A stretch of DNA of 48,465 nucleotides. It comes from Bryobacterales bacterium (GTDB taxonomy: Bacteria > Acidobacteriota > Terriglobia > Bryobacterales > UBA6623). The translations under genes and the position numbers were made by a program. Below the pieces are notes generated by a model. The model did not search any database. It had not been told where the DNA came from and saw nothing but the letters and a program-made list of their open reading frames with translations. The number at the start of each line of letters is the position of its first letter. Position 1 is the stretch's first letter. The DNA lies in the NCBI GenBank assembly GCA_028819575.1, contig JAPPLB010000014.1, positions 1 to 48,465 of the forward strand. The letters run 5' to 3'. Below, one piece after another: positions 16,801 through 25,201 of this stretch.

Positions 16801-17109
16801 GCGGGACCCGGAGTCCATCCGAACGGCGGGCGCAACACGCTGCCGCTGCGAGGCATCAACAACTTTGATATGAGCGTGAGCAAGCGTTTTTTGGTGGGCG
16901 AGTCCAAGGCGGTCGAGTTCCGAGCCGCTTTTTATAATGCGCTCAACCATCCCCAGTTCACTCCGGGGTCGCTCAACAGCGTGCGAGCGGTCTCCTCCAA
17001 CATCACGCGCAACAACCTGATCCCCGGACACCCGGTGTTCGACCGGCCGGATCAGGTTTATCCCAGCCACGCCCGCGATATCCACCTTGTGCTGCGGTTC
17101 ACGTTCTAA
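13858..17109 (+). CDS. TonB-dependent receptor with N-terminal carboxypeptidase-regulatory-like domain
   Basis: This 1083-aa outer-membrane protein follows the Oar-like layout that is greatly expanded in Acidobacteriota. It has a signal peptide (to about 24, cleavage after ARG), then a beta-sandwich carboxypeptidase-regulatory-like domain (about 30-112, GTVLDQTGASIPGSAVTV), then a plug domain (about 120-240, PSIGGQRPRNNNFMVEGVDNND). A long beta-barrel follows (ETRLGFSRSSDN, FGVAYDTYFTNLGQ, EFRAAFYNALNHPQF), ending in RFTF with the terminal aromatic residue required for barrel insertion. It probably imports or binds large substrates such as glycans or peptides in a TonB-dependent way. GAGGA lies nine bases before the ATG. 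No SusD-like partner is adjacent, which is normal for this subfamily. The ligand is unknown. Confidence 0.92.
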   Translation: MRQRFRAVAAAAAILLIMPDAARGQAADGHLVGTVLDQTGASIPGSAVTVENVNTGVQWNQKADERGAYRFNNLPVGEYTLSAALEGFAPAMLSGIAVSLNRATTANISLELSEVQTAVEVTAASAQIDTTTATVGESFDVRQALYSPSSDLALGVLNLSLQGAGVASSGGTGLGEGPSIGGQRPRNNNFMVEGVDNNDKGVTGRVVDVPNEAVAEFSLLQNQYGAEFGRSTGGQFNTVVKSGTNEIHGSLYEYFSNRHLNAIDESNKRRGIHENPRLDDNRFGGTVGGPVIRNRLFYFGTFQMNPVGLASAPGRPFSSPTAEGFAALERIQGLSSTNLGVLQRYVPPAPAAERTTTVLGTEIPIGVLPINVPAYQDNRSWLVSVDYTGEQGDQLRFRYIRNASTAIDPGTLPDLPDFASQRTLSRQLVSLSYFRTLSSRWFNETRLGFSRSSDNIPAGDFEFPGLDSFPNITIEQDLDIQIGPYPVAPQRGVLNTYQLVNNATFVNGRHTLKFGVDARRNITSELFVQRQRGDYNYSTLERFLLDLSPDIQAERNTGGGVYHGNNTEFYSYFSSETKVRRNLTLTLGLRHEYKGIPYGDTLQQLNSVSSVPGVLTFRAPKPQRRNFAPRTGLAWSPGSKGKTVFRAGFGVAYDTYFTNLGQLQKPPQLENTFRGNPTVDTPNYLANGGIRPDQRPEQLDEQTARSITSTYIPDQHLPYSLQWNFGIERVVAQDYTLSARYLGTRGVRLFTQTVLPLMARATPQRSLPTFFQRPPQPELEALALTLDDIDSQPISLPEFANAGFSPFIFAFPNRGNSIYHGLATEAKRRFSNGLQFIAAYTWSKNIDDSTADLFSTLLAPRRPQDFQDMRAERGRSFLDRTHRFTMTWVYEAPWHQKSRSWFRKNLLGNWVLSGMYTAESPQYATVQSGLDSNRNLDGATDRVVINPNGADRVGSDVTALTNRDGQVVGYLADNPNARYVKAGPGVHPNGGRNTLPLRGINNFDMSVSKRFLVGESKAVEFRAAFYNALNHPQFTPGSLNSVRAVSSNITRNNLIPGHPVFDRPDQVYPSHARDIHLVLRFTF

Positions 17110-17170
17110 CGGGAGGAGCAGATACCCCAGGCGACCCAGTCCATAACGAAACCGGAGCTTTACGATCCGA

Positions 17171-17599
17171 TCAGACAGGCCGGAGGAACTCGACGGGGGT
17201 GAAGGCGACGATGCGCCATTTCGTCCCGGCGAGCGAGACCCTGACGTCGATAATGCTCCTGCGGGTCTCAACGGACCCCGCACGACCGAGAGGCGAGATC
17301 TGCAACAGCCAATCGATCTGCACGCGAAAGAAGTCCCCTTCCTCAACGATCTCCTCGATGCGGATCGAAGAGGCCAAGTCCCTTTGTTCGGTCAGCACGA
17401 CCACGTTCGCTTCAAGTTGCGGGTACGCTTCGAAGCGCTCACGATCGAAATGGTTCAAGAACAACGCGGCATTGCGCGCTTGCAGAGCGCGGCTCGCATC
17501 CCGCAGCATGCGCGAGACGGCCGCCTGGTCCGCTCGAGCCTCAGGGTAAGCGGAAACGAAAACAGCCAGTTGCATGAACCGTCGTCGAGTCAATCCCAT
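17171..17599 (-). CDS. Small Tat-exported protein, NTF2-like fold suspected
   Basis: The 142-aa product begins MGLTRRRFMQLAVFVSA, a twin-arginine signal, and is therefore exported. The mature part starts with helices (VSRMLRDASRALQARNAALFLNHF) followed by strands ending WRIVAFTPVEF. This arrangement suggests an NTF2/SnoaL-like cone fold, though no family can be named from sequence alone. The ATG at 17599 is preferred because CGGGAG lies seven bases upstream and the signal starts there; the longer frame (17641) would overlap argJ. It is the last gene of the minus-strand run MFS-def-fmt-argJ and converges on the TonB receptor gene. Confidence 0.7.
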   Translation of the reverse strand: MGLTRRRFMQLAVFVSAYPEARADQAAVSRMLRDASRALQARNAALFLNHFDRERFEAYPQLEANVVVLTEQRDLASSIRIEEIVEEGDFFRVQIDWLLQISPLGRAGSVETRRSIIDVRVSLAGTKWRIVAFTPVEFLRPV

Positions 17600-17621
17600 C
17601 CACGCGCTCCCGGAAAAAACT

Positions 17622-18800
17622 CTACGTTCGATATTCCGCATTGATCCGGATGTAATCTTCGGTCATGTCGCAGGTCCAAAATCGAGCACACCCTGAGCCG
17701 CCGCCACGAATGTGAAACCGAAGGTGGATCTCGTCCGCTTCCATTGTCTTCTGGACTTCCGGCTCGTCGAAATCCGCACGGCAACCGCAGCGGCAAACGA
17801 GAAAGCCGTTCACATGGATATCCACCTTCGACGGCTCGAATTCGACGCCGCTCGCCCCGGCGGAGGAAAGAAAGCGCCCCCAATTCGGATCAGCCCCGGC
17901 AATCGCTGTCTTGACCAGCGGTGAGTTGGCGATCGCTCTCGCGATGGTTTCAGCGGCACGCTCGCTCACCGCACCTTCAACATCGATGGTCAGGAGCTTG
18001 CGGGCGCCCTCGCCATCGCGGGCAATCGCTACCGCCAGCGATTCGGCAACGTTGCCGAGTGCGGACTCGAACCTCTCGCGGTTCGCTTTCGTGACCGCCA
18101 CTCCCGACGCGCCGTTGGCCAGCAGCAGAACCGTGTCGTTCGTCGATGTATCCGAGTCCACGGAGATGCGGTTGAAGGTTCTGCCCAGCACCGTCTTCAG
18201 CATCTTTCGAAGCTCGTCGGCCGGAATGACGGCATCCGTAAAAATGTAGCTCAGCATGGTCGCCATTTTCGGCTGGATCATCCCGGCGCCCTTGGCCATA
18301 CCGGCAATCCGAACCTCGCCTTCCGGCATTTCGACCACGCTCCAGGCGGTCTTCGGGACCGTGTCTGTCGTCATGATCGCTCTGGCTGCTTCCGGAAAAT
18401 GTTGCTGTGAAAGCTGTCCACACAGCGTGGGAAGGACCTCGATGATGAGCTTCTCGTCAAGCGGCTCGCCAATGACGCCGGTCGATGAAACCAGAACGCG
18501 GTTCACAGGCACACCCACGGCTTTCGCTGTTGCGCTCGCCGTGGCACGTGCTACTTTCGCCATCGTCGGCGTAGCACAGTTGGCATTGCCGGCGTTGACA
18601 ATGATCGCTCGACAGCGGCCCTTGGATTGCTTCAAATGCCGTTCACAGAGAACAACCGGCGCCGCCTTGACCACATTGCGTGTGAAGGCGCCCGCCGCCG
18701 CGGCTTCCGGGTCCGACACCATGAGCGCCAAATCGAGTTCCAGATTCTTTCGGATCCCCGCATGCAAGGCCGCGAAACGATAGCCCAGAGGTAGATTCAC
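17622..18800 (-). CDS. argJ: Glutamate N-acetyltransferase/ornithine acetyltransferase (ArgJ)
   Basis: This 392-aa cytoplasmic enzyme transfers the acetyl group from N-acetylornithine to glutamate in the cyclic arginine pathway; some members also use acetyl-CoA. The self-cleavage motif reads KGAGMIQPKMATML, with the nucleophile Thr at residue 181 after Ala180, so the chain should be split into alpha and beta subunits. Other family blocks are NAGNANCAT (69-77), VSSTGVIGE, the ADPNWGR oxyanion-region block, and the terminal YIRINAEYRT. Its start overlaps the fmt stop by four bases. Whether it is mono- or bifunctional cannot be read from sequence. The other arginine genes are not in the window. 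Confidence 0.96.
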   Translation of the reverse strand: MNLPLGYRFAALHAGIRKNLELDLALMVSDPEAAAAGAFTRNVVKAAPVVLCERHLKQSKGRCRAIIVNAGNANCATPTMAKVARATASATAKAVGVPVNRVLVSSTGVIGEPLDEKLIIEVLPTLCGQLSQQHFPEAARAIMTTDTVPKTAWSVVEMPEGEVRIAGMAKGAGMIQPKMATMLSYIFTDAVIPADELRKMLKTVLGRTFNRISVDSDTSTNDTVLLLANGASGVAVTKANRERFESALGNVAESLAVAIARDGEGARKLLTIDVEGAVSERAAETIARAIANSPLVKTAIAGADPNWGRFLSSAGASGVEFEPSKVDIHVNGFLVCRCGCRADFDEPEVQKTMEADEIHLRFHIRGGGSGCARFWTCDMTEDYIRINAEYRT

Positions 18801-19735
18801 TGCCGGATCTCTCCTAATCGTTCGCCCGCTTGGGGTCGGTATCCTCTCACGAAGTCAGAAGCGTCGATGCGTCTCTTGCCTTCAGGCTGCACCTCGTCCA
18901 CCGCGAGCAACGATGATCCCCCACAGCCTACGTGAAGCCGGTCCTCCGATGTCGAAATCCGGCCCGGCGCAAGGCTACTCTTGCCGAGAGGCCGAGCACG
19001 GTGGATTTGCAGCCGGCGGCCTCGAAAGTAGGTATGGATGCCTGGCCATGGAGTAAACCCTCGCAGACGGTCGTAAATCCGGGGAGCCGTCAGGCTCCAA
19101 TCGATCTCTCCGTCTCCGCGTTTCAGAATCGGGGCCATCGTAACCTCGTCTTCATTTTGGGGCTCGGGTATGATCGAGCCGTCTGCCAAACCCTCGAGCG
19201 TCTCAATCAGCAATGCGGCTCCGATCGGAGCCAAGCGCTGACTGAGCTGTTCAGCCGTCTCGTCGAACCCGATTGGCGTCTCGCGCTTGAGCAGCATGTC
19301 ACCGGCATCCAGCTCGAAAACGATCCTCATCGTCGTCACTCCGGTTCGCGCGTCACCGTTCGCAATCGCCCAGTTGACAGGCGCGGCGCCGCGGTACTTC
19401 GGGAGCAAGGACGCATGGGCGTTGATGCAACCATATGGAGGCAAGTCGATGATGTTCCGGGGAATGATCTGGCCATAGCCTACAACCACGATCACTTCGG
19501 GAGCGATAGCTTGGAGTCGCTCCCATGAGTCGGAAGTCTTCAAGCGAAGGGGCTGAAAAACCGGCAGACCCAGTTCAAGCGCCTTCAGCTTCACCGGCGG
19601 CGGCTTCAGTATCTGCTTCCGCCCGGCGGGCCGATCGGGCTGCGTGACGATCAGTTCCACAGAGTAGCCCGCATCCACCAGAGCGGAGAGTGCCGGCACG
19701 GCGAACGCCGGCGTACCCATGAACACCACCCTCAT
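18797..19735 (-). CDS. fmt: Methionyl-tRNA formyltransferase
   Basis: The 312-aa enzyme formylates initiator Met-tRNA using 10-formyltetrahydrofolate. The N-terminal domain starts MRVVFMGTPAFAVPAL and carries the formyl-transfer block INAHASLLPKYRGAAP (104-119), with Asn105 and His107 as catalytic residues and the folate loop SLLPKYRG. LDAGDML (142-148) supplies the conserved aspartate. The C-terminal tRNA-binding domain runs from about 205 (RGFTPWPGIHTYF). It lies four bases downstream of def, the enzyme that later removes the formyl group. This def-fmt pairing is nearly universal and makes the call secure. Confidence 0.97.
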   Translation of the reverse strand: MRVVFMGTPAFAVPALSALVDAGYSVELIVTQPDRPAGRKQILKPPPVKLKALELGLPVFQPLRLKTSDSWERLQAIAPEVIVVVGYGQIIPRNIIDLPPYGCINAHASLLPKYRGAAPVNWAIANGDARTGVTTMRIVFELDAGDMLLKRETPIGFDETAEQLSQRLAPIGAALLIETLEGLADGSIIPEPQNEDEVTMAPILKRGDGEIDWSLTAPRIYDRLRGFTPWPGIHTYFRGRRLQIHRARPLGKSSLAPGRISTSEDRLHVGCGGSSLLAVDEVQPEGKRRIDASDFVRGYRPQAGERLGEIRQ

Positions 19736-19739
19736 GGGC

Positions 19740-20255
19740 CTAGTCCCACTCGCCTTTTTTTCGCAGCTTCCGGATCTTGCGCTTGATGAGTTCCCGCTTG
19801 AGCGGTGTCAGGTGCCGCAGGAACAGTACCCCGTTCAAATGATCGTTCTCGTGGAGGATCGCGCGCGCCAGCAGACCATCTCCTTCCACTTCGAAACTCC
19901 CGCCCTGCGCGTCACGCGCCCTTACAACGACCCTCTGGGCTCGTGTGACGTCTCCTTGGAACCCCGGGATGCTGAGGCATCCTTCCTCGCCGATCTGTTC
20001 GCCTTCCGTCTCCAAGATTTCTGGATTGATGAGCACGAGTTTTTGCTCAGGATCTTCTCCCGCCGAGCAGTCGATAACCGTGAGCCGCTTCAGGAGGCCG
20101 ACCTGGGGCGCGGCCAGTCCGACGCCGCGGGCATCGTTCATCGTCTCAAACATATCTGCGACGAGTTGATGCAACTCGGGCTCATCGAACTCCTCGACCG
20201 GGTCGCAGTACTGTTCAAGGACCGGGTCGCCGTATTTGATAATTTTCCTGATCAT
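19740..20255 (-). CDS. def: Peptide deformylase
   Basis: This 171-aa metalloenzyme removes the formyl group from nascent proteins. All three active-site motifs are intact: GVGLAAPQ (44-51), EGCLS (91-95) with the metal-binding Cys93, and HENDH (135-139) giving two His ligands and the catalytic Glu. Length and order match type 1 deformylases. fmt follows after four bases, and the MFS gene lies 78 bases upstream on the same strand. Confidence 0.97.
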   Translation of the reverse strand: MIRKIIKYGDPVLEQYCDPVEEFDEPELHQLVADMFETMNDARGVGLAAPQVGLLKRLTVIDCSAGEDPEQKLVLINPEILETEGEQIGEEGCLSIPGFQGDVTRAQRVVVRARDAQGGSFEVEGDGLLARAILHENDHLNGVLFLRHLTPLKRELIKRKIRKLRKKGEWD

Positions 20256-20333
20256 TCAGCCGTTCGTTCGGACGTACTCCCTTTCATTCTAGATAAGAAC
20301 CGAAAGGAGGCGAGACTCGCTTTCCAGCGCGAA

Positions 20334-21563
20334 CTAACGGCTTCCCGGTGTTCCGCGCAGAGGCTCGACCCGTGTCTGATTCATCCGCCCTATGACGATC
20401 ATGCGGGTGAGCAACTGCACGACCATAAGGCTGAGGAGAACGGCGATGCTCATCTCGAAGGGCGCACGGATGCCTGCCACGCTCACGAGGTATGCCCCAC
20501 CAAGAGCCCCGCCGGTGAATCCAATCGCATAGGTCCCTTCGTGGATTCCACTGGCGAGGCCTTTCCGCTCATGGTGAAAGCTTGTCGTCGAATAAAAGAT
20601 CCCGGTGAAGTAGATGTAACCGGTCATCACGCCCGCGCACATCAGGCCCGCGGTCAGCAAAGGAGCCGTTTTGCCCATCGCTAGCAGCAGCAGACCGAAT
20701 ACTGCTACCGACTGAGCAGCAAACGAAGGCCACATCCGATGCCGCCAGAATTGGCTGAAGTGCAACAGAATGTACATCCCGATCACGACCGCCCGCATCG
20801 CAGCCAGCATGAAGCCATGCGTCGAAGAAGGAATCTCCAAAGACGTCGCGAGCTTCGGGAAGATGAAGATGATCAAACTCGCCGTGAACGCACCGCTGAG
20901 GTTCGCCAGCCAGGCTGTCACGGCAAAGGACCGCGGCCCAGCGGTATTCTTCGGTTCGGATCTGCGTGTCTTGTCCACAGGGATTGCGGCCGGAGGCCGG
21001 CGGCGGACACTGAGAATCAGCGGGGCGATGATCACGCCGGCCGTCAGTGCCGTATACAGACAAGCCTCGGGACCGACTTGAAACAGCAAACCTCCACTCG
21101 ACTGCCCGAAGAACACGCCCACGTTCCACCAAATGCAAAATGCCACAATCGGCGCCGACGCCGCCCGGCCGTGATCGCCGGACACTTGCCCGGCCGTGAT
21201 CAAAGCCATCACGGGTGGGAACACCATTCCGGCCGCCGTCCCCGACAGCACGACCGCCACATAAACCAGCGGTGGGTCCAGCGATCGTAGCGCCACCGTG
21301 AACGCTATGACAAAGACGAGTGATCCCAGTACGACCAAACGTCGCCGTCCAAACCGATCCGACAAATGACCGGAAATGCCGCAACTCACCGCATAGGCGA
21401 CGAAGTTGCACGCACCAAGAATGCCCAACGGCATGGCGTCCTGTTGATGCTCTGCAATGTAACGTGTCGCAGCAAAGAGAAACAGCACCTGTACGAAGTC
21501 CGTCAGTGCAGCGATGAAATAGAGTCGCATCGATCCATTCACTCTCGCATGCCAATCATGCAA
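20334..21563 (-). CDS. Major facilitator superfamily transporter
   Basis: The 409-aa protein has twelve predicted membrane helices and the loop 2-3 signature GHLSDRFGRRRLVV (about 62-75), the hallmark of the family. A long cytoplasmic loop at the middle (about 195-215, RRRPPAAIPVDKTRRSE) separates two six-helix halves. Substrate is unknown. A second start, ATG at 21530 (MRLYFIAALTDF), is at least as good because the first eleven residues look non-membrane and no ribosome-binding site precedes 21563. It is divergent from an aminotransferase gene (57 bases apart) and may export or import a compound handled by it; that link is inference from position only. Confidence 0.85.
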   Translation of the reverse strand: MHDWHARVNGSMRLYFIAALTDFVQVLFLFAATRYIAEHQQDAMPLGILGACNFVAYAVSCGISGHLSDRFGRRRLVVLGSLVFVIAFTVALRSLDPPLVYVAVVLSGTAAGMVFPPVMALITAGQVSGDHGRAASAPIVAFCIWWNVGVFFGQSSGGLLFQVGPEACLYTALTAGVIIAPLILSVRRRPPAAIPVDKTRRSEPKNTAGPRSFAVTAWLANLSGAFTASLIIFIFPKLATSLEIPSSTHGFMLAAMRAVVIGMYILLHFSQFWRHRMWPSFAAQSVAVFGLLLLAMGKTAPLLTAGLMCAGVMTGYIYFTGIFYSTTSFHHERKGLASGIHEGTYAIGFTGGALGGAYLVSVAGIRAPFEMSIAVLLSLMVVQLLTRMIVIGRMNQTRVEPLRGTPGSR

Positions 21564-21620
21564 ATTGCCGAAGCGGTGTTAGAATTGCTCGGCTGACCGT
21601 CACGCTTCGAGCAATGCACA

Positions 21621-22955
21621 ATGACCACAAAAACGCAATCCTCAAACCAAGCCCTCTACCGCAAAGCGAAAACCCTTATGCCCGGTGGAACACAACTCCT
21701 CAGCAAACGCCCCGAGCAGTTTGCGCCGGATCAGTGGCCGCCCTACTACCGGGAGGCTCACGGTTGCACAATCATCGACCTCGACGGACGCGAATACCTC
21801 GACATGTCCATCATGGGCATCGGCTCGTGTTTGCTCGGCTACGCCGATCCTGATGTGACTGAGGCGGTCACGAGTCGCGTACAACGCGGATCGATGTGCA
21901 CGATGAACAACCCCGAAGAGGTCGAGCTGGCCGAGTTGCTCACCGATATCCATCCTTGGGCCGAGCAGGTTCGCTACGCCCGCGCCGGCGGCGAATCGAT
22001 GTCTATCGCCGCGCGGATCGTGCGCGCCGCCAACAAACGCAATCTCATCGCAATCTGCGGCTATCATGGCTGGCACGATTGGTATCTTGCCGCCAACCTC
22101 TCGCCCGGCGGCGCCATCGATGCCCTCCAAGGCCACTTGCTGCCCGGCCTGTCCCCGGTGGGAGTCCCGACATTGCTCGGTGGAACCATCCTTCCTTTCG
22201 AATACAACCGGCTCGATCAACTCGAAGCTATCGTCTCTCGACACAGATCGGACTTGGCCGCCGTCATCATGGAGCCGACGCGCTCCGCTGACCCCGATTC
22301 CGGCTTCCTCGAAGGAGTTCGCTCGTTGTGCGATGAGATCGGTGCGGCGCTCGTTTTTGACGAGATCTCGGTGGGGTGGCGGCTTGTCCTCGGAGGCGCT
22401 CATCGCAGATATAGCGTCAAACCCGACGTCGCCGTCTTTGCCAAAGCCATGAGCAACGGACATGCCATGGGAGCTGTGCTCGGTAGGGCCTCGGTGATGC
22501 AAGCTGCCCAAGACACTTTCATTTCGAGCACCTATTGGACCGAAGGCGTCGGCCCGGCCGCCGCTGTCGCCGCGATTCGCAAGATGCAGCGCATCGACGT
22601 CCCTGCTCACGCCGCTCAAATCGGGACTCTTTGGTGTACTGGCCTTAAGCAGTTGTCTGAGAAGCATGGCGTTGTGATGAAGTTCAGCGGCCATGCCGCC
22701 ATCTCGAAGTTCAGCTTCGAACATCCAGACGCGCTTGCTCTGGAAACTCTCTTCACTGTGCGCATGCTCGATCTTGGGATCCTTGCCGGCTCGGCCTTGT
22801 ACGCAAGCCTCGCCCATGCCCCGGAGCACGTCGATCGCTATCTAGCTGCTGCGGATGAAATCTTTCCCGAGATCAAACAAGCCATCGGTAACGACGATGC
22901 CGCCGAACGCATCGGCGGCCCCATCCATCACACCGGATTCCGCCGGCTGACTTGA
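21621..22955 (+). CDS. Class III aminotransferase, glutamate-1-semialdehyde aminomutase-like
   Basis: The 444-aa protein is a PLP enzyme of aminotransferase class III. The N-terminus ALYRKAKTLMPGGTQ resembles the GSA aminomutase branch. Other features are the PLP-stacking GYHGWHDWYL region (147-156), DEISVGW (247-253) with the pyridine-binding Asp247, and the Schiff-base lysine K275 in VFAKAMSNGHAMG. The usual haem-pathway aminomutase is shorter and has DEVMTGFR, so this is more likely an aminotransferase of sugars or small amino acids. No biosynthetic cluster surrounds it; the divergent MFS gene is the only plausible partner. Substrate unassigned. Confidence 0.85.
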   Translation: MTTKTQSSNQALYRKAKTLMPGGTQLLSKRPEQFAPDQWPPYYREAHGCTIIDLDGREYLDMSIMGIGSCLLGYADPDVTEAVTSRVQRGSMCTMNNPEEVELAELLTDIHPWAEQVRYARAGGESMSIAARIVRAANKRNLIAICGYHGWHDWYLAANLSPGGAIDALQGHLLPGLSPVGVPTLLGGTILPFEYNRLDQLEAIVSRHRSDLAAVIMEPTRSADPDSGFLEGVRSLCDEIGAALVFDEISVGWRLVLGGAHRRYSVKPDVAVFAKAMSNGHAMGAVLGRASVMQAAQDTFISSTYWTEGVGPAAAVAAIRKMQRIDVPAHAAQIGTLWCTGLKQLSEKHGVVMKFSGHAAISKFSFEHPDALALETLFTVRMLDLGILAGSALYASLAHAPEHVDRYLAAADEIFPEIKQAIGNDDAAERIGGPIHHTGFRRLT

Positions 22956-23029
22956 TTCACTCGGGGTCAGCATGATTCTCGTGGGTCAGGGAGGGGTCTG
23001 ACTTCTGAGGCTCCTGAGGAACGTCAGTC

Positions 23030-23035
23030 TACAAT
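23030..23035 (+). promoter_or_regulatory. Candidate -10 box of the archease-rtcB operon
   Basis: TACAAT ends six bases before the GTG start codon at 23042, placing the predicted transcription start on the start codon. No -35 match is visible and there is no ribosome-binding site, so a leaderless message is the simplest reading. Confidence 0.35.
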
Positions 23036-23041
23036 GACCCA

Positions 23042-23458
23042 GTGAACGAATACGAGATTCTGGAGCACACGGCCGATATCGGTTTCCGGGCTTGGGGGCC
23101 CTCCCCGGGTGAGCTTTTTCGCAACGCGGCGCGGGCCATGATGGCGATTGCAACGGAGCCGGAAATTCTGAGCGGCCTTGAAGAGAGAGAACTGGAGACT
23201 CATGGTGTCGACTATCCCGACCTGATGGTCAATTGGCTCAGCGAAGTGCTCTATCTTTTCGATACCAACCAATTTGCGGCCCGTGATTTTCGAGTCGACG
23301 ACATCGCTACCGACCGTCTGCGCGCTACGCTGATCGGTGAGCCGCGCGAACCCGAACGGCATCCGTGGGAGCTGATCATCAAGGCAGTCACTTATCACCA
23401 ACTGAAAGTAGAACAGCGGAACAGCCGCTGGCAGGCCGAAGTTTTTTTGGACATATGA
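23042..23458 (+). CDS. Archease (RtcB activator)
   Basis: The 138-aa protein matches archease, which speeds the guanylylation and turnover of the RNA ligase RtcB. It starts with YEILEHTADIGFRAWG; Asp12 in HTADIG, together with the C-terminal Asp in VFLDI (residue 137), form the metal site known in the family. MVNWLSEVLYLFDTN is the characteristic middle helix. The start is GTG, without a Shine-Dalgarno sequence. Its stop overlaps the rtcB start as ATGA, the usual gene order, so the two products should be made together. Confidence 0.95.
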   Translation: MNEYEILEHTADIGFRAWGPSPGELFRNAARAMMAIATEPEILSGLEERELETHGVDYPDLMVNWLSEVLYLFDTNQFAARDFRVDDIATDRLRATLIGEPREPERHPWELIIKAVTYHQLKVEQRNSRWQAEVFLDI

Positions 23459-24897
23459 GCGTTTCGCACCTCATCGAGCAGGTCGACGACTACCGCTGGC
23501 GTATCCCGCGAGTCAAAGGGAGTGGCATGCTCACCGACGTTCGCGTCTATGCCAGCCGGGACATTCTCAAGAAGGTCGTCACTGACCGCTCTCTAGACCA
23601 GGCAGCCAACGTGGCCTGCTTGCCGGGGATCGTTGGGTCCAGTCTCGCGATGCCTGACATTCACCAGGGCTATGGCTTCCCGATCGGCGGTGTCGCGGCC
23701 GTCGACTGTGCGAGCGGCGTCGTTTCGCCCGGTGGAGTCGGGTTCGATATCAACTGCGGAGTACGCTTATTGGGATCGAGCCTTTCTCGCGAAGAAGTGC
23801 GGGCCCGTTTGAAGGATCTCGTCAATCAGATCTTTCGCGACGTCCCCTGCGGAACCGGCGGCACAGGCTACATCAAGATCAGTCAGAAGGAACTCGACGA
23901 CGTGCTCGTGGATGGTGCGCGTTGGATGGTCCGTCATGGCTACGGAGAAACTAACGACTGTGAGTACGCCGAAGCGCGTGGCGCACTGCTGGGCGCCGAC
24001 CCGGACAAGGTATCGCCCCGAGCCAAGGAACGAGGCCGGCCGCAGATTGGTACGCTGGGCAGCGGCAACCACTTTCTGGAGATTCAGTACGTCCAGCGTG
24101 TGGATGACGAGGAAGCCGCCAAGACGTTCGGCCTGTACCAAGGGCAGGTCGTCGTCCTGATTCATTCCGGCTCGCGTGGACTCGGTCACCAAGTCTGCAC
24201 GGACTTCTTGCGCGATATGGGTCCGGCGATGCGGAAATACGGTATCGAACTTCCCGACCGCCAGCTCGCCTGCGTGCCGGTGACTTCCCGTGAAGGCCAA
24301 AGCTATCTCGCAGCCATGCGCGGCGCGGCGAACTTTGCCTGGGCAAACCGCCAGGGAATGACGCATTTCGTGCGCCAGGCCTTCCGGCGCATCTTCAGCA
24401 ACGACGTGCATCTCAAAGTGATCTACGATGTCTGCCACAACATTGCAAAGCAGGAGCGATACGAGGTCGCCGGTAAGACACAAGACGTGCTTGTCCACCG
24501 CAAGGGCGCTACACGAGCCTTCCCTCCGGGACATCCCGAAGTGACTCCCTCCTATCAGCAGGTCGGTCAGCCCGTCTTCATCCCAGGGAGCATGGGGACG
24601 GCATCCTGGGTCCTCGCGGGCCGATCAGGGTCCGTCGACGAGACCTTCGGGACCTGCTGCCATGGCGCCGGCCGGCTGCTCAGCCGCACCGCTGCGAAAA
24701 AGGGACGTGATTTGAAACGAGTCATCAAAGACCTCGAACGAGAGGGCATCCTCATTCGTAGCGAAAGCAAAAGAGGCATCCTCGAAGAGGTTCCCCAAGC
24801 CTATAAAGACGTCGACGAGGTCATTGAAGTCGTGCACAACGCAGGCCTTGCAACAAAAGTAGCGCGCCTTCGCCCGATGGGCGTCATCAAAGGGTAA
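23455..24897 (+). CDS. rtcB: RNA-splicing ligase RtcB
   Basis: This 480-aa cytoplasmic enzyme joins RNA ends carrying 2',3'-cyclic phosphate or 3'-phosphate to 5'-hydroxyl ends, using GTP and Mn2+. The metal ligands align with the characterised archaeal enzyme: Asp98 and Cys101 in GFDINCGVR, His206 in GSGNHFLE, His237 in HSGSRGLG, and His328 in DVCHNI. The guanylylated histidine is His403 in CCHGAGR. ATG 23455 was chosen because it overlaps the archease stop and begins the conserved N-terminus; the frame is open 30 codons further up without homology. No toxin or RNA-repair sigma-54 regulator (RtcR) is adjacent. Confidence 0.97.
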   Translation: MSVSHLIEQVDDYRWRIPRVKGSGMLTDVRVYASRDILKKVVTDRSLDQAANVACLPGIVGSSLAMPDIHQGYGFPIGGVAAVDCASGVVSPGGVGFDINCGVRLLGSSLSREEVRARLKDLVNQIFRDVPCGTGGTGYIKISQKELDDVLVDGARWMVRHGYGETNDCEYAEARGALLGADPDKVSPRAKERGRPQIGTLGSGNHFLEIQYVQRVDDEEAAKTFGLYQGQVVVLIHSGSRGLGHQVCTDFLRDMGPAMRKYGIELPDRQLACVPVTSREGQSYLAAMRGAANFAWANRQGMTHFVRQAFRRIFSNDVHLKVIYDVCHNIAKQERYEVAGKTQDVLVHRKGATRAFPPGHPEVTPSYQQVGQPVFIPGSMGTASWVLAGRSGSVDETFGTCCHGAGRLLSRTAAKKGRDLKRVIKDLEREGILIRSESKRGILEEVPQAYKDVDEVIEVVHNAGLATKVARLRPMGVIKG

Positions 24898-25201
24898 ACA
24901 GGTACATCGCGACAAGCTGCGCCAGGGCGCCCCTGTTCTACAGCGGAAGAAACTTCGAGCGTAGGAAGCCAGCCTCCAGTGGAACATCCGCAGCCTTGTT
25001 GGCAGGGGTTGTTGACAAGCCTCCTCCGTGTCTCATACGAGTGTGTTCAACAGACCTTCGGCCAGATCGCCAGGAGTCTCGCCGATGATAATGCGGTCGG
25101 TCGATCGGTCGGTTGCAAGGAGAATGCCGCACAAGATCGGTTTCCGGTGACTGCGGGCCCTGCGAGAATGGTAACTTTCACATGTAATCCCCGTTTGACC
25201 T
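24898..25201. other. Intergenic region between rtcB and deoC
   Basis: There is no recognisable gene in this stretch. A TTGACA at 25012-25017 with TACGAG 18 bases later is a weak promoter candidate for deoC. Short frames on both strands lack homology or coding bias that I can recognise. Confidence 0.4.

Noticed and set aside
22956..23041. gggtcagggaggggtctgac sequence resembling REP-type elements
   Set aside because: Only one imperfect copy in the window and no clear hairpin, so it cannot be supported as a repeat.
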